Below the pieces are notes generated by a model, which saw only the letters and a program-made list of their open reading frames with translations, was not told where the DNA came from and ran no database searches. A program made the translations under genes and the position numbers. Below are positions 1-8,626 of a stretch of DNA of 64,000 nt, piece by piece. Every line of letters begins with the position of its first letter. Position 1 is the first letter of the stretch. The DNA lies in contig NZ_BNAR01000004.1 of NCBI RefSeq assembly GCF_014653695.1, positions 248,001 through 312,000 on the forward strand, written 5' to 3'. This DNA is from Lentzea cavernae (lineage in GTDB: Bacteria > Actinomycetota > Actinomycetes > Mycobacteriales > Pseudonocardiaceae).

Positions 1-11
1 GCATCGCTAAT

Positions 12-932
12 GTGTTGAACCTGGAACGCCTGCGGACGCTCCACGCGGTGTCCACCACGGGATCGGTCCGCGGCGCCGCGGAAGCGTTGCACGTCACCAC
101 CTCCGCGGTGTCGCAGCAACTGTCCAGGCTGGAACGCGAAGTCGGTCAGCGCCTGCTGGAACGGCAGGGACGCGGCATCCGGCTCACCGACGCGGGAGAC
201 CTGCTCGCCGAGCACGCCGGCAGGCTGCTGCAGCAGGTCGAACTCGTCGAGACCGACCTCGCAGACCACTGCGGCGCCGTGGCCGGAACACTCACGGTGG
301 CCGCTTTCGCCACGGCCGCCCGCGGCCTTCTGCCACCCGTGCTGCGGACGCTGCGGCAGGAACACCCGAACCTCTCCGCGAGGCTCGCCGAAATGGAGCC
401 CGTCGAAGCGATCGCGCAGCTGCGGCGAGGCGACATCGACATCGCGGTGGTGCAGGACTGGCGGGAAGAGCCGCTCACGGTGCCCGACGGGATCTCGTGC
501 GCCCCCGTGCTGGAAGACGTCCTCGACGTGGCGCTACCCGCCCGGCACCCGTTCGCCGACCGGGCCGCGGTCACGCTGGACGAGCTGCGCGACGAGGACT
601 GGGTGGGCTGGCCCAGCGACGAGGTCTGCCACGGCTGGCTCGAGAACACCCTGCGCCGCGGCGGAATCGAGCGCCGGGTCGTGCACACCGCCTCGGAGCA
701 CCCCACCCAGCTCGCACTGGTCGCGGCGGAGCTCGGCGCCGCGATCATCCCCAGGCTCGGCCGGGGCCCCACACCCGCGGGTGTGCGGTTCGTGCCGCTG
801 TCACCGGCACCCCGGCGACGGGTGTCCGCGTTGTGGCGCAACAGCAGCACGAACCGCCCCGCGTGCCGGGCCGCACTGCGCGCCTTGCACGAGGCGGCCC
901 GCGGAGTGCCGAAACCTGGCCAGGCGGTCTGA
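12..932 (+). CDS. LysR-family transcriptional regulator
   Basis: 306 residues, the usual LysR length. The N-terminal winged helix-turn-helix is clear (about residues 1-60, with the pattern GAAEALHVTTSAVSQQLSRL), followed by a two-lobed effector-binding domain from about residue 90. The GTG at position 12 gives the typical LysR beginning MLNLERLRTLHAV, so the gene is probably complete although it lies at the window edge and its ribosome binding site cannot be seen. LysR proteins usually act on a divergently transcribed neighbour, which would lie outside the window to the left. The effector and target are unknown. Family confidence is high. Confidence 0.93.
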   Translation: MLNLERLRTLHAVSTTGSVRGAAEALHVTTSAVSQQLSRLEREVGQRLLERQGRGIRLTDAGDLLAEHAGRLLQQVELVETDLADHCGAVAGTLTVAAFATAARGLLPPVLRTLRQEHPNLSARLAEMEPVEAIAQLRRGDIDIAVVQDWREEPLTVPDGISCAPVLEDVLDVALPARHPFADRAAVTLDELRDEDWVGWPSDEVCHGWLENTLRRGGIERRVVHTASEHPTQLALVAAELGAAIIPRLGRGPTPAGVRFVPLSPAPRRRVSALWRNSSTNRPACRAALRALHEAARGVPKPGQAV

Positions 933-941
933 CCGCGCGCC

Positions 942-1418
942 TCAGGTCGGTAGCGGCTCGGTCGAGCCCTCGGCCAACGCCTGCCGCACCTGGCCGATGA
1001 TGCCCTTGACCAGTGCACCGTAAGCGTCTTCGCCCAAGGCATCGGACGCGGCTTCTGCCTTCTCGAGGAACTCGTGAGCGCTGGTCAGGTCGCCGAGCCG
1101 TCGGTGGTCATCGGCCAGGCTCGCGTACAGCGACGGCATGAACCCCCGAACCTGCAACGACTGATCGAACCGCTGGGCGCGCTCATCGCTCACACCGTGG
1201 ACCGCCGCGAGGGCCCGCTCGTCCCACATCAGCTCATCGCGCTGGTCGTCCTGCAGATCAGCCAGGAAGTGCGCGATCACGCAGCGGTGGAAGTCATCTC
1301 CCCCGCCGTGCTCGACCTGCGCCCACAACGACTCCAGCTCCGCGCGGGCGGCATCCGGCTCACCCGCCCGACCGCGCTGCACGGACGCCGTCACCTTGGC
1401 CATCAGGTTGTCTTCCAT
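942..1418 (-). CDS. Small helical (TPR-like) cytoplasmic protein
   Basis: 158 residues, read convergently to the LysR gene and ending 9 bases from it. The start is the ATG at 1418, chosen because an AAGGAG ribosome binding site precedes it; the open frame runs further upstream without such a signal. The sequence is rich in Ala, Glu and Leu with helix-pair patterns (for example LADDHRRLGDLTSAHEFLEKAE) that resemble tetratricopeptide repeats. There is no signal peptide or membrane segment. Similar small proteins are common in actinomycetes, but I can assign no function. Confidence 0.7.
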   Translation of the reverse strand: MEDNLMAKVTASVQRGRAGEPDAARAELESLWAQVEHGGGDDFHRCVIAHFLADLQDDQRDELMWDERALAAVHGVSDERAQRFDQSLQVRGFMPSLYASLADDHRRLGDLTSAHEFLEKAEAASDALGEDAYGALVKGIIGQVRQALAEGSTEPLPT

Positions 1419-1635
1419 CCCAGCCCGTCTCCTTCGGCAGCCGGAGATCACCATCCTGCCAGCCGCCGCGGCGTGGCTGGGTGCGCGACCGTGGTGGGGA
1501 CGCCAGCTGATCGCGCCGGTCCGCACCCCCAATGCGCTCGAACTGCGGCCCGACAGCGATGAAAACCGCAGTGCTGATGCCGTTGGTGAAGTCGAACGCC
1601 AGCGCCAGAACCCATCAGAACGAGTGGCCGGTGGA

Positions 1636-2292
1636 CTACCTGGCTCTCACGCGTCTGGTGTCGTACGCCCACATCGCGATCTCCACGCGGTTGCGCACGC
1701 CGAGCTTGGCCATCAACGACGCCACGTGGTACTTGATCGTGCTCAGGCCGACGAACAGCTCGGCGGCGATCTCGGCGTTGGTCCGGCCCCGTGCCACCAG
1801 CGCGAGCACCTCCTCCTCGCGCTCGGTGAGCGGGTCGACGGGCTGGACCGGTGTCGCCGGCGCCTGGTCGGCGAAGATCGCCAGCAGCCGGCCGGTGACG
1901 TTGGGGGCGATGAGCGCGTCCCCGTTGGCTGCCGCGTGGATGGCCTGCACCAGGAGTGCCGGACCGGCGTCCTTGAGCAGGAAACCGCGGGCTCCGGCGC
2001 GCAGGGCGCCGAGGACGTACTCGTCGAGGTCGAAGGTGGTGATCACGACGACCGCCATCGGGTCCGGCACGTCGGGCCCGGCCACGCGCCGCGTCACCTC
2101 GACGCCGTCGAGGCCGGGCATCCGGATGTCGACGAGCAGGACGTCGGGACGCAGCCTGGTCGCGAGGTCGAGTGCCGCGAGCCCGTCCGCCGCCTCCCCC
2201 ACGACCTCGATGTCGGGCTGGGCGCCGAGGATCATCACCAGCCCGGCCCGGACCAGGTCCTGGTCATCGGCCACGACGACACGGACGCTCAT
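1636..2292 (-). CDS. NarL/FixJ-family response regulator
   Basis: 218 residues. The receiver domain (residues 1-120) contains the acidic pair DD at 9-10, the phosphoacceptor Asp55 in VDIRMPG and the conserved Lys in GFLLKD. A LuxR-type helix-turn-helix covers about residues 150-215 (LTEREEEVLALVARGRTNAEI). The start ATG overlaps the stop codon of the kinase gene by 4 bases, so the two are translationally coupled and form a cognate pair. Targets are not evident; the membrane protein at 3591, transcribed divergently from the kinase, is a candidate. Confidence 0.93.
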   Translation of the reverse strand: MSVRVVVADDQDLVRAGLVMILGAQPDIEVVGEAADGLAALDLATRLRPDVLLVDIRMPGLDGVEVTRRVAGPDVPDPMAVVVITTFDLDEYVLGALRAGARGFLLKDAGPALLVQAIHAAANGDALIAPNVTGRLLAIFADQAPATPVQPVDPLTEREEEVLALVARGRTNAEIAAELFVGLSTIKYHVASLMAKLGVRNRVEIAMWAYDTRRVRAR

Positions 2293-3428
2293 GCCGACGC
2301 CTCCACCGGCAGCACGGCCTCGACCACCCAGCCACCCTCGGGTCCCGGCCCCGCGAGGAGCGTTCCGCCGAGGAGCTGGGCGCGTTCGGCCATGCCCAGC
2401 AGCCCGAAGCCGAGCTCCGGGGCCGGGCCCGGCTCGGTCCGTCCGTCGTCGCTCACGCGCAGCCTGACGGCGTCGCCCTCCCGGCGCACGTCGATCCCGA
2501 CGCGGGTCGCGCTCCGGGCGTGCCGCACGGCGTTGGTCAGCGACTCCTGCGCGAGCCGGTACAGCGCGGCGTCCACGGGGCGTGCCAGCCGGGACAGCGA
2601 GCCCGCCAGCGAGACCTCGACGGCGGGCGTCGTGTGGGCGCGCGCCAGAGCGGGCAGGTCCGCCACACCGGGCTGCGGTGAGTAGGCGACGGCTTCCTCC
2701 TCGCGCAGCACCCGCACCATGGACCTCATCTCCGCCAGGGTGCGCGACGCTTCGGACTCGATCGCGGCCAGGACCTCGACGGCCTTCTCGGGCTGGACCC
2801 CGGCGACCACGCCACCGGCCTGCGCCTGCACCGCGATGGCCGACACGTGGTGGGCCACGATGTCGTGCAGTTCCCGCGCCAGCGCCACCCGCTCCTGGTT
2901 GCGGATCTCGCGCTGCCGGCGGTGCCAGAGGTCCGCGCGGTAGCGGAACACCGCCGCAAGGGCGACGAACAACAGCAGGAGAACGGTCCCGCCGAACACG
3001 TCGGCCCAGCCCGCCGCGGAGACGTACATCCCCAGCGCGACGACGACCGCCACGAACGCCGTCCCCAGGACCATCTCCCGGCCCGAGCCCCACCGCACCA
3101 GGGAGTGGAGCAGGACCAGCACAGCCATCATGGAGTAGAGGCCGAGGTCCCCGGCGGGCGCGGTCAGCTGGAGGACCGAGAGCAACCCGACGACGCCCCA
3201 CCCGACCACGGCGGCCATCAGCGGGCGGGCCCGCCGCCACAACAGGACGGGCATCAGCGCCAGGGCGAGCACCGTCACGAGGGGTTGCCAGGCCAGGCCC
3301 GGCCGAGCGATGCCCTCGACCAGGGCCGCGGCCGTGAACACGCCCACCAGCACCCAGTCGAGCCGGCCGACGGGTGGGGCGTCAGCAGGCCGCGGCTCGT
3401 GCCACAGGGAGCGCCGGAAGGTGACCAC
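2289..3428 (-). CDS. Sensor histidine kinase, NarL-partner (HisKA_3) type
   Basis: 379 residues. About five hydrophobic segments fill residues 25-160, then comes the dimerisation/phosphoacceptor motif ELHDIVAHH with His188, and a C-terminal HATPase domain (NAVRHA, then DDG and GFGLLGMAERA). There is no large extracellular loop, so the signal is probably sensed within or near the membrane. The layout is that of the DesK/LiaS-like kinases common in actinomycetes. It is the first gene of a two-gene operon with the response regulator at 1636-2292. The signal is unknown. Confidence 0.93.
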   Translation of the reverse strand: MVTFRRSLWHEPRPADAPPVGRLDWVLVGVFTAAALVEGIARPGLAWQPLVTVLALALMPVLLWRRARPLMAAVVGWGVVGLLSVLQLTAPAGDLGLYSMMAVLVLLHSLVRWGSGREMVLGTAFVAVVVALGMYVSAAGWADVFGGTVLLLLFVALAAVFRYRADLWHRRQREIRNQERVALARELHDIVAHHVSAIAVQAQAGGVVAGVQPEKAVEVLAAIESEASRTLAEMRSMVRVLREEEAVAYSPQPGVADLPALARAHTTPAVEVSLAGSLSRLARPVDAALYRLAQESLTNAVRHARSATRVGIDVRREGDAVRLRVSDDGRTEPGPAPELGFGLLGMAERAQLLGGTLLAGPGPEGGWVVEAVLPVEASA

Positions 3429-3590
3429 GGCTCCAGACTAGGGATCGGCGAGCCCCGGCGTACCCGTCCAAAGAACAGGAGAGGAACCGTGCCATCGGCC
3501 AGGTGAACCCCGGCCTTCGGAACGGGGTGCCCGCCGCCGGGCGCGTCGATCATGGATCCACCGAACCTCACCACGACAACGGAGCCCATG

Positions 3591-4067
3591 ATGAGAACAC
3601 GCCGACCCTCCACGCTGGAAGACCAGCGGATCCCGGTGAGGGCCACGCTCGCCGCGGCATGGACGAGCCTCATGTTCCTGTACGTCTACGTGGACGTCCT
3701 CAACTTCTTCACGCCCGGCGTCATCGAGGAGATCCGCGCCGGCAAGGTCTTCGAGTTCGACGTCTCCCAGACCTTCTCCACCTCGGCGCTGACCCTCATG
3801 TCCGTCCCGGCGCTCATGGTCGTGCTGTCGATGACGCTGCCCGCCCGGGCGAGCCGCCTCACGAACCTCGTCGCGGCCTCGCTCTACGCACCCGTGACGG
3901 TGTTCAACCTGGCGGGTGAGTCCTGGTTGTACTTCTACGGCCTCGGCGTCGTGCTGGAGCTGATCCTCCTCGCCCTCATCGTGCGGTACGCCTGGACGTG
4001 GCCCCGCACCACGCCGTCGGTGACCACCCCGGACCGTGACACCGTTCGCGCCCAACAGCAAGCGTGA
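3591..4067 (+). CDS. Four-helix membrane protein (DUF6326-like)
   Basis: About 158 residues with four predicted membrane helices: around AAWTSLMFLYVYVDVLNFF, a segment with LMSVPALMVVLSMTL, one with LVAASLYAPVTVFNL, and a segment with VVLELILLALIVRYAWTW. I recognise this arrangement from small actinobacterial and Bacteroidetes proteins labelled DUF6326, of unknown function. The start at 3591 has a GGAG six bases upstream; in-frame ATGs at 3588 and 3552 are alternatives. It is transcribed away from the two-component operon, so control by that system is possible but only inferred. Confidence 0.75.
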   Translation: MRTRRPSTLEDQRIPVRATLAAAWTSLMFLYVYVDVLNFFTPGVIEEIRAGKVFEFDVSQTFSTSALTLMSVPALMVVLSMTLPARASRLTNLVAASLYAPVTVFNLAGESWLYFYGLGVVLELILLALIVRYAWTWPRTTPSVTTPDRDTVRAQQQA

Positions 4068-4215
4068 TCCGAATTTCTACCATCGACCACAGTGGACAAA
4101 GTCTGCAACAATCACCACGAGTCCATTGTGGATCGCTCTGACCTGCCCACTGTCCGACAGGCGTCTCACATCACGGGAGATGCACCGCGCCCCGCCACCA
4201 TCCGAGTAGTTCTAC

Positions 4216-4265
4216 CGACGTCGCTCCGAGCGCCTCCATATAACGTGCACCCAGGAGGTGCGGGA
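4216..4265 (+). promoter_or_regulatory. Putative promoter and RBS of the ketosynthase operon
   Basis: A TATAAC box at 4239-4244 lies about 20 bases before the strong ribosome binding site CCAGGAGGTG (4251-4260), which sets the GTG start at 4266. No clear TTGACA-like -35 is visible at 17 or 18 bases spacing. This is the only sizeable non-coding gap before the five-gene operon, so its promoter should be here. Confidence 0.35.
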
Positions 4266-5252
4266 GTGAGCACACGTTTGGCTGGCGTTGCGGTGCATCT
4301 GCCCGAGGAGCGGTTGAGCACGGAGGAGGTGGAGCGGCGTCTGGCGCCGTTCACACCGCCACCCGGGCTCATCGGCCGGTTGACCGGCATTCGGTCACGG
4401 CACGTGATGCGCGACGACGAGCAGGCGTCTGATCTGGCGGTGGCCGCGGCGCGCAAGCTGCTGGCGGACACCGGATCTGAGCCGGCGGACGTCGACCTGC
4501 TCCTGTTCGCCTCTGCCAGTCAGGACATGGTGGAGCCGGCGACCGCGCACATCGTCGCGGCGAAGCTCGAGCTGCGCTGCCCCGTGATGGACGTCAAGAA
4601 CGCGTGCAACAGCGTGCTCAACGCGATCGAGGTCGCCGACGCCTTGATCACGGCGGGTCGTTACCGCACGGTTCTGGTCGTGAGCGGTGAGTCACCGTCG
4701 CGGGCCGTGCGCTGGGAGGTGGCGAACGCGGCGCAGTTCCGGCGTGCCTTCCCCGGTTACACGTTGTCCGACGCGGGCGCGGCCGTGCTGCTCACCGCCG
4801 GTGAGGCCGGTGTGCTGGGCAGCGCGTTCACCGCGGATTCGACGTGGTGGGACGTCGGCACCCTGCCCGGTGGCGGATCTCGGCATCCGCGCGATCCGGA
4901 GTTCACCTACTTCGACATGGACGGTCCGCGGCTCAAGGACGCTTTCCTGCACCTGGGCCGGGACGTCCTCGACGGCATGCTCCACGAGCTGGATCTGACG
5001 TGGGACGACTTCGCGGTGGCCTGCGTGCACCAGGTGTCGTTGCCCTATCTGGAGATCTTCGCCGATCGCGCGGGCGTGCCGCGCGACAAGCTGGTGGTGA
5101 CGCTGCCCGAGCACGGCAACGTGGCGTCCGCGAGCCTGCCCCTGCAGCTGGTCACCGCGCAGCGCATGGGGCGTTGCGGTCCTGGCGATCTCGTCGCCCT
5201 GGTGGGCCTGGCCGGTGGAGTGAGCCTCGGGCTCGTGGTGGTGCGGCTGTGA
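4266..5252 (+). CDS. OleA-like ketosynthase (beta-ketoacyl synthase III fold)
   Basis: 328 residues from the GTG at 4266, which follows an AGGAGGTG site; the open frame extends to 4092 but that stretch does not look coding. Catalytic Cys114 (VKNACNSVLNA), His255 (CVHQVSLPYLEIF) and Asn285 (EHGNVASAS) form the thiolase/KASIII triad. The MVEPATA motif (Glu90) matches the LEPSTA region of OleA, where a glutamate acts as base in head-to-head condensation of two acyl-CoAs. Together with OleC- and OleD-like genes downstream, this suggests an OleA-type condensing enzyme rather than FabH. A 4-base overlap couples it to the next gene. The substrate is unknown. Confidence 0.85.
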   Translation: MSTRLAGVAVHLPEERLSTEEVERRLAPFTPPPGLIGRLTGIRSRHVMRDDEQASDLAVAAARKLLADTGSEPADVDLLLFASASQDMVEPATAHIVAAKLELRCPVMDVKNACNSVLNAIEVADALITAGRYRTVLVVSGESPSRAVRWEVANAAQFRRAFPGYTLSDAGAAVLLTAGEAGVLGSAFTADSTWWDVGTLPGGGSRHPRDPEFTYFDMDGPRLKDAFLHLGRDVLDGMLHELDLTWDDFAVACVHQVSLPYLEIFADRAGVPRDKLVVTLPEHGNVASASLPLQLVTAQRMGRCGPGDLVALVGLAGGVSLGLVVVRL

Positions 5253-5998
5253 GCCTGTGGGTGGTCGTACCGGCTTACAACGAGGAACGCTCCATCCTCG
5301 CGACGCTGGAATCTCTTGCGGCGCAGGAGGACATGGACTTCAGGCTGGTCGTGGTGGACAACGGATCGACCGATTCGACGGTGGACCTGGTGCAGCGGTT
5401 CCACGGGGAGAACCCGGGGCTGCGGCTGGAAGTCGTGCACGAGCCGCAGAAGGGCACCGGCGCGGCGGCGGACACCGGGATGCGCCACGCCGTCGCCCAC
5501 GGGGCGCGATGGCTGGCACGCACGGATGCCGACTGCCTGCCGGCGCCGGACTGGACTGTGCGGATCAAGGCCGCGCTGGGGAGCGGGCTCCGGCTGGTGT
5601 CAGGACAGCTCCTGCCGCGCAAGGACGAAGGGGTGCGGGCTGTCACGCGATGGGTGCTCATCGCCGCCGTCGAGGTCGCGTCGGCGTTCGGCAAGGTGAG
5701 GTCCGGCAACCGGGATCCGCGCTACCTGGGGCCGTACGTGATGACGCCCGGCTGCAACATGGCGATCACGGCCGAGTTGTACGTGCTCGCCGGTGGGTTC
5801 CCGCGGTCGAAGATCGAAGACCTGCACGAGGACCGCGCCCTCGTCAACGCCGTTCGCCTGCACACCAAGGCGTACGGGCGGCGGCGGGACGTGGTCGTCC
5901 ATGGCTCGTCACGGCGGGCGCGGGCGTGGGGGTTGCGCAGAACGCTCGCCTGGTACGCCGACCACCGCTACCGGCCGGACGTCGTGGACATCCGATGA
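5249..5998 (+). CDS. Family 2 glycosyltransferase
   Basis: 249 residues. The GTG start overlaps the ketosynthase stop by 4 bases. The GT-A fold signature is clear: VVVPAYNEERSI at the N-terminus, VVDNGSTDST for nucleotide binding, and a metal-binding DADC. The ED...EDRA region in the second half fits the acceptor-side acidic motif. There is no membrane helix, so it is a soluble transferase probably using an NDP-sugar, though GT2 members also handle other acceptors. Its position between OleA- and OleC/OleD-like genes is unusual, because known olefin operons carry no glycosyltransferase; sugar attachment to a hydroxy-fatty or lactone product is an inference. Confidence 0.87.
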   Translation: MSLWVVVPAYNEERSILATLESLAAQEDMDFRLVVVDNGSTDSTVDLVQRFHGENPGLRLEVVHEPQKGTGAAADTGMRHAVAHGARWLARTDADCLPAPDWTVRIKAALGSGLRLVSGQLLPRKDEGVRAVTRWVLIAAVEVASAFGKVRSGNRDPRYLGPYVMTPGCNMAITAELYVLAGGFPRSKIEDLHEDRALVNAVRLHTKAYGRRRDVVVHGSSRRARAWGLRRTLAWYADHRYRPDVVDIR

Positions 5999-7131
5999 AC
6001 TGGGAGTCGAGGCTCCAGCTGGCCGCGCACCCGGTCGCCTACCCCTTGGTGCGCGCCGTCGGCCGCGTCGCGCCGGTGGTCCGCGTACCGCGGGTGGGAG
6101 TCGTGGTCAGCGACGCCGCTCTCGCCAAGGAGGTCCTCAACGACCCGGCGCACTTCACCAAGACCGGGCCTGGGTCACCCGCGGACCTGTGGACGCCCGT
6201 GGTGGGCCCGACCGTGTTGCTGAACATGGAGGGCGCGGCCCACGGCGAGCTCCGGCGCAAGCTGTCCGGGCTGTTCACACCGCGCAGCGTGTCCGAACTG
6301 TGCGGGGCGGTCCTCGACGCACCGGTGCAGGAGCTGCGGAACGATCTGAGAGCCGGCCGTCCGGTCGACCTGGTGGCCGTCGTGCGGCGGCTGGTGGGCG
6401 CGGTGATCTGCGAACTGGTCGGGCTGGAGGTGTCCGAGGCGATGGCGGCACACGCGGCAGGAACCGCGATCACGTCCACGATCCGGCTGGGCCGCCGGTC
6501 GCTGACACCCGCACAGGTGCTCCAGTGCCGTCAGTCGCTGGGTGCGCTCACCCGGCCGGCCGCGCGGGCGTGGGCCGACGGCGACCCGGCGACCGTGCCG
6601 GGCCGGATGCGGCAACTCGGACTGACCGAGGAGGAGGCACTCGGCGCGGTGGCGGCATTCGTGCTCACCGGAACCGAGACGTTGGTGTCGTACGTCCCGC
6701 GCCTGGTGGCGTTGCTGCACGACTTCGGCTGGCTGGACCGGCTGGCCGCGGACCGGAGCCGGGTCGACGACGCGGTCGCCGAGGCGCTGCGGGTGACCGT
6801 GCCTTCGCCGGTGATGCTGCGCAGCGTCGCCGCGGACACCCGGATCGGCCGGGTGCGGGTGCGGACCGGCGACCGGGTGGTCATCGCGACGATCTCCGCC
6901 GCCCGCGCGCTGGGGCCCTTCGAACCAGAACGCCCGCACCCTCCGCAGATCAGGCAGCTGTGGTTCGGCGCGGGACCGCACTTCTGCCTCGGCATGCCGT
7001 TGGCACAAGCGGAGATCCGCGCGGTGCTCGACGCCGTGCTCGACGCGACCCCGTTGTCCGTTGTGGACCGAAGCCCCGCCCGGCGGGTGCTGATCCCCTG
7101 CTACTCGAGATTGGTGGTGCGCCGTGGCTGA
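5995..7131 (+). CDS. Cytochrome P450, bacterial class I type
   Basis: 378 residues, slightly short for the family. The haem-binding loop WFGAGPHFCLGMPLAQAE contains the cysteine thiolate ligand Cys331. ExxR is EALR at 263-266. The I-helix reads FVLTGTETLVS (222-232) rather than the usual AGxxT, so the oxygen-activating acid/alcohol pair is shifted. No ferredoxin or reductase gene lies nearby; redox partners must come from elsewhere. It overlaps both neighbours in the OleA/GT2/OleC/OleD operon. It probably hydroxylates or oxidises the acyl-derived intermediate; the substrate is not known. Confidence 0.92.
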   Translation: MNWESRLQLAAHPVAYPLVRAVGRVAPVVRVPRVGVVVSDAALAKEVLNDPAHFTKTGPGSPADLWTPVVGPTVLLNMEGAAHGELRRKLSGLFTPRSVSELCGAVLDAPVQELRNDLRAGRPVDLVAVVRRLVGAVICELVGLEVSEAMAAHAAGTAITSTIRLGRRSLTPAQVLQCRQSLGALTRPAARAWADGDPATVPGRMRQLGLTEEEALGAVAAFVLTGTETLVSYVPRLVALLHDFGWLDRLAADRSRVDDAVAEALRVTVPSPVMLRSVAADTRIGRVRVRTGDRVVIATISAARALGPFEPERPHPPQIRQLWFGAGPHFCLGMPLAQAEIRAVLDAVLDATPLSVVDRSPARRVLIPCYSRLVVRRG

Positions 7132-8626
7132 CGACCTGCTGATCGGGGTGCTGGAAGCGGCCAGGCGCCACAGCGGGAGCCCCGCGCTGACCGACGGCCG
7201 CGGGAGGACGACGACCTACGCCGAACTGGCCGACCGCGTGCTCGGCACAGCGCACCGGTTGCGCTCAAGGGGTTTCACGCCCGGCAGCCGGATGTTGTTC
7301 TCGGTACGACCGGGGCCTGACGCGATCGTGCTGGCGCTCGGAACCGTCGCGGCCGGCGGCACGGTGGTGTTCGTCGACCCCGGCGGCGGGCAGGAGCTCT
7401 TCACGAAGCGCACTGAACTGGCTGGGCCGGCGTGGGTGGCGGCCGAATCCGTGCTGTACGCGGCCAGCGCACCCGGCCCGGTGCGCGCCTTGGCTCGTCG
7501 CAGGGGCGTGCTCCTGCCGGACTACACCGCGCTGCCGGTGCGGTACATCAGATCCGGGCCGTGGCTGCCCGGTGTGCCGCTGCGCGCGGTGTCCACCCGG
7601 ACGCTCGCGAAACCGGTCGCCGACGCGCCGCTGCCCGACCCGCGACCGGACCAGGACGCCGTGGTCGTGTTCACCTCGGGCACCACGGCCGAGCCGAAGG
7701 CCGTCGTGCACACCAGGGGTTCGCTCGCGGCCGCGCTGAACGTGCTGGCGGCGCGGTGCGAGCTGGGTCCGGACTCCCGAGTGCACACCGACCAGATGAT
7801 GCTGGGACTGCCCGCGCTCGTCGCGGGCGCGCACTGGTCCATGCCGCCCTACGGGTTCGCGCCGGCCGCCGATCCCGTAGCGCTGGCGGCCGGTCTGGAG
7901 GGCACGACCCACACCTTCCTGGTGCCCTCCGACATGGCCGCGATCCTCGACAGCGGGGTCGCGCTGCCACGGTCGCTGCGCCAGGTGTTGCTGGGTTCCG
8001 CACCGGTCCTGCCACCTCTGTTGCGGCGGGCACGAGCCGCGCTGCCTGGCGTCGAACTGCTCGCCGTGTACGGCATGACCGAGATCCTCCCGATCGCGAT
8101 CGCGACCGCCGAGGAGAAGCTCGCGCACGACGGCGACCTCCTCGGCCGGCCGCTGCCGGGCGTGCGGGCGCGCGTCGCCGAGGACGGGGAGCTGATGGTG
8201 GCCGGACCCAACATGTGCCGCGGTTATCTGGGATCGCCACCGTTGACGGAGCACGCCACCGGCGACCTGGCTCGGCTGGAGGGCGACCTGATCGTGCTCA
8301 CCGGCCGCAAGAAGGACATGATCCTGCGCGGGGGAACCAACGTGTACCCCGGCTTGTACGAACCGGCCATCACCCGCCTGCCCGGAGTCGCGGCCGCCGT
8401 CATGGTCGGCGTGCCGGACGAGATCGGCGACGAGCGGATCGTGCTGGCGATCGTGCCCTCCCCCGACGCCGGCCCCGAACTGGCCGCGCGGGTCCAAGCC
8501 TCGCTGCCGGACCTGATCGACGTGTACGCGCTGCCCGACGAGGTCGTCGTCCTGCCGGAACTGCCGCTGTCGGGCCGCACCAGGAAGATCGACCGATCCG
8601 CCCTCCGCACGAGACTGGCTCGCTGA
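7124..8626 (+). CDS. AMP-dependent ligase, OleC (beta-lactone synthetase)-like
   Basis: 500 residues of the ANL superfamily. Visible motifs are the phosphate loop FTSGTTAEPK (183-192), YGMTEILPIA (316-325), the GD hinge region, GRKKDMILRGGTNVYP (394-409) and a C-terminal lysine motif SGRTRKID. The YGxTExLP form is what OleC proteins carry. OleC activates a beta-hydroxy acid and closes a beta-lactone. Context (OleA-like upstream, OleD-like immediately downstream) supports this over a plain acyl-CoA ligase. The GTG start overlaps the P450 by 8 bases. An acyl-CoA or fatty-acyl-AMP ligase remains possible. Confidence 0.75.
   Translation: MADDLLIGVLEAARRHSGSPALTDGRGRTTTYAELADRVLGTAHRLRSRGFTPGSRMLFSVRPGPDAIVLALGTVAAGGTVVFVDPGGGQELFTKRTELAGPAWVAAESVLYAASAPGPVRALARRRGVLLPDYTALPVRYIRSGPWLPGVPLRAVSTRTLAKPVADAPLPDPRPDQDAVVVFTSGTTAEPKAVVHTRGSLAAALNVLAARCELGPDSRVHTDQMMLGLPALVAGAHWSMPPYGFAPAADPVALAAGLEGTTHTFLVPSDMAAILDSGVALPRSLRQVLLGSAPVLPPLLRRARAALPGVELLAVYGMTEILPIAIATAEEKLAHDGDLLGRPLPGVRARVAEDGELMVAGPNMCRGYLGSPPLTEHATGDLARLEGDLIVLTGRKKDMILRGGTNVYPGLYEPAITRLPGVAAAVMVGVPDEIGDERIVLAIVPSPDAGPELAARVQASLPDLIDVYALPDEVVVLPELPLSGRTRKIDRSALRTRLAR

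Noticed and set aside
1636..3240. 534-residue minus-strand frame covering the kinase and regulator
   Set aside because: Only its last 218 residues (the response regulator) are real; the first part is Arg/Gly-rich out-of-frame sequence of the kinase gene.
4092..4265. N-terminal extension of the ketosynthase from the ATG at 4092
   Set aside because: The extension has no domain character, crosses a promoter-like stretch, and the GTG at 4266 has a strong ribosome binding site.
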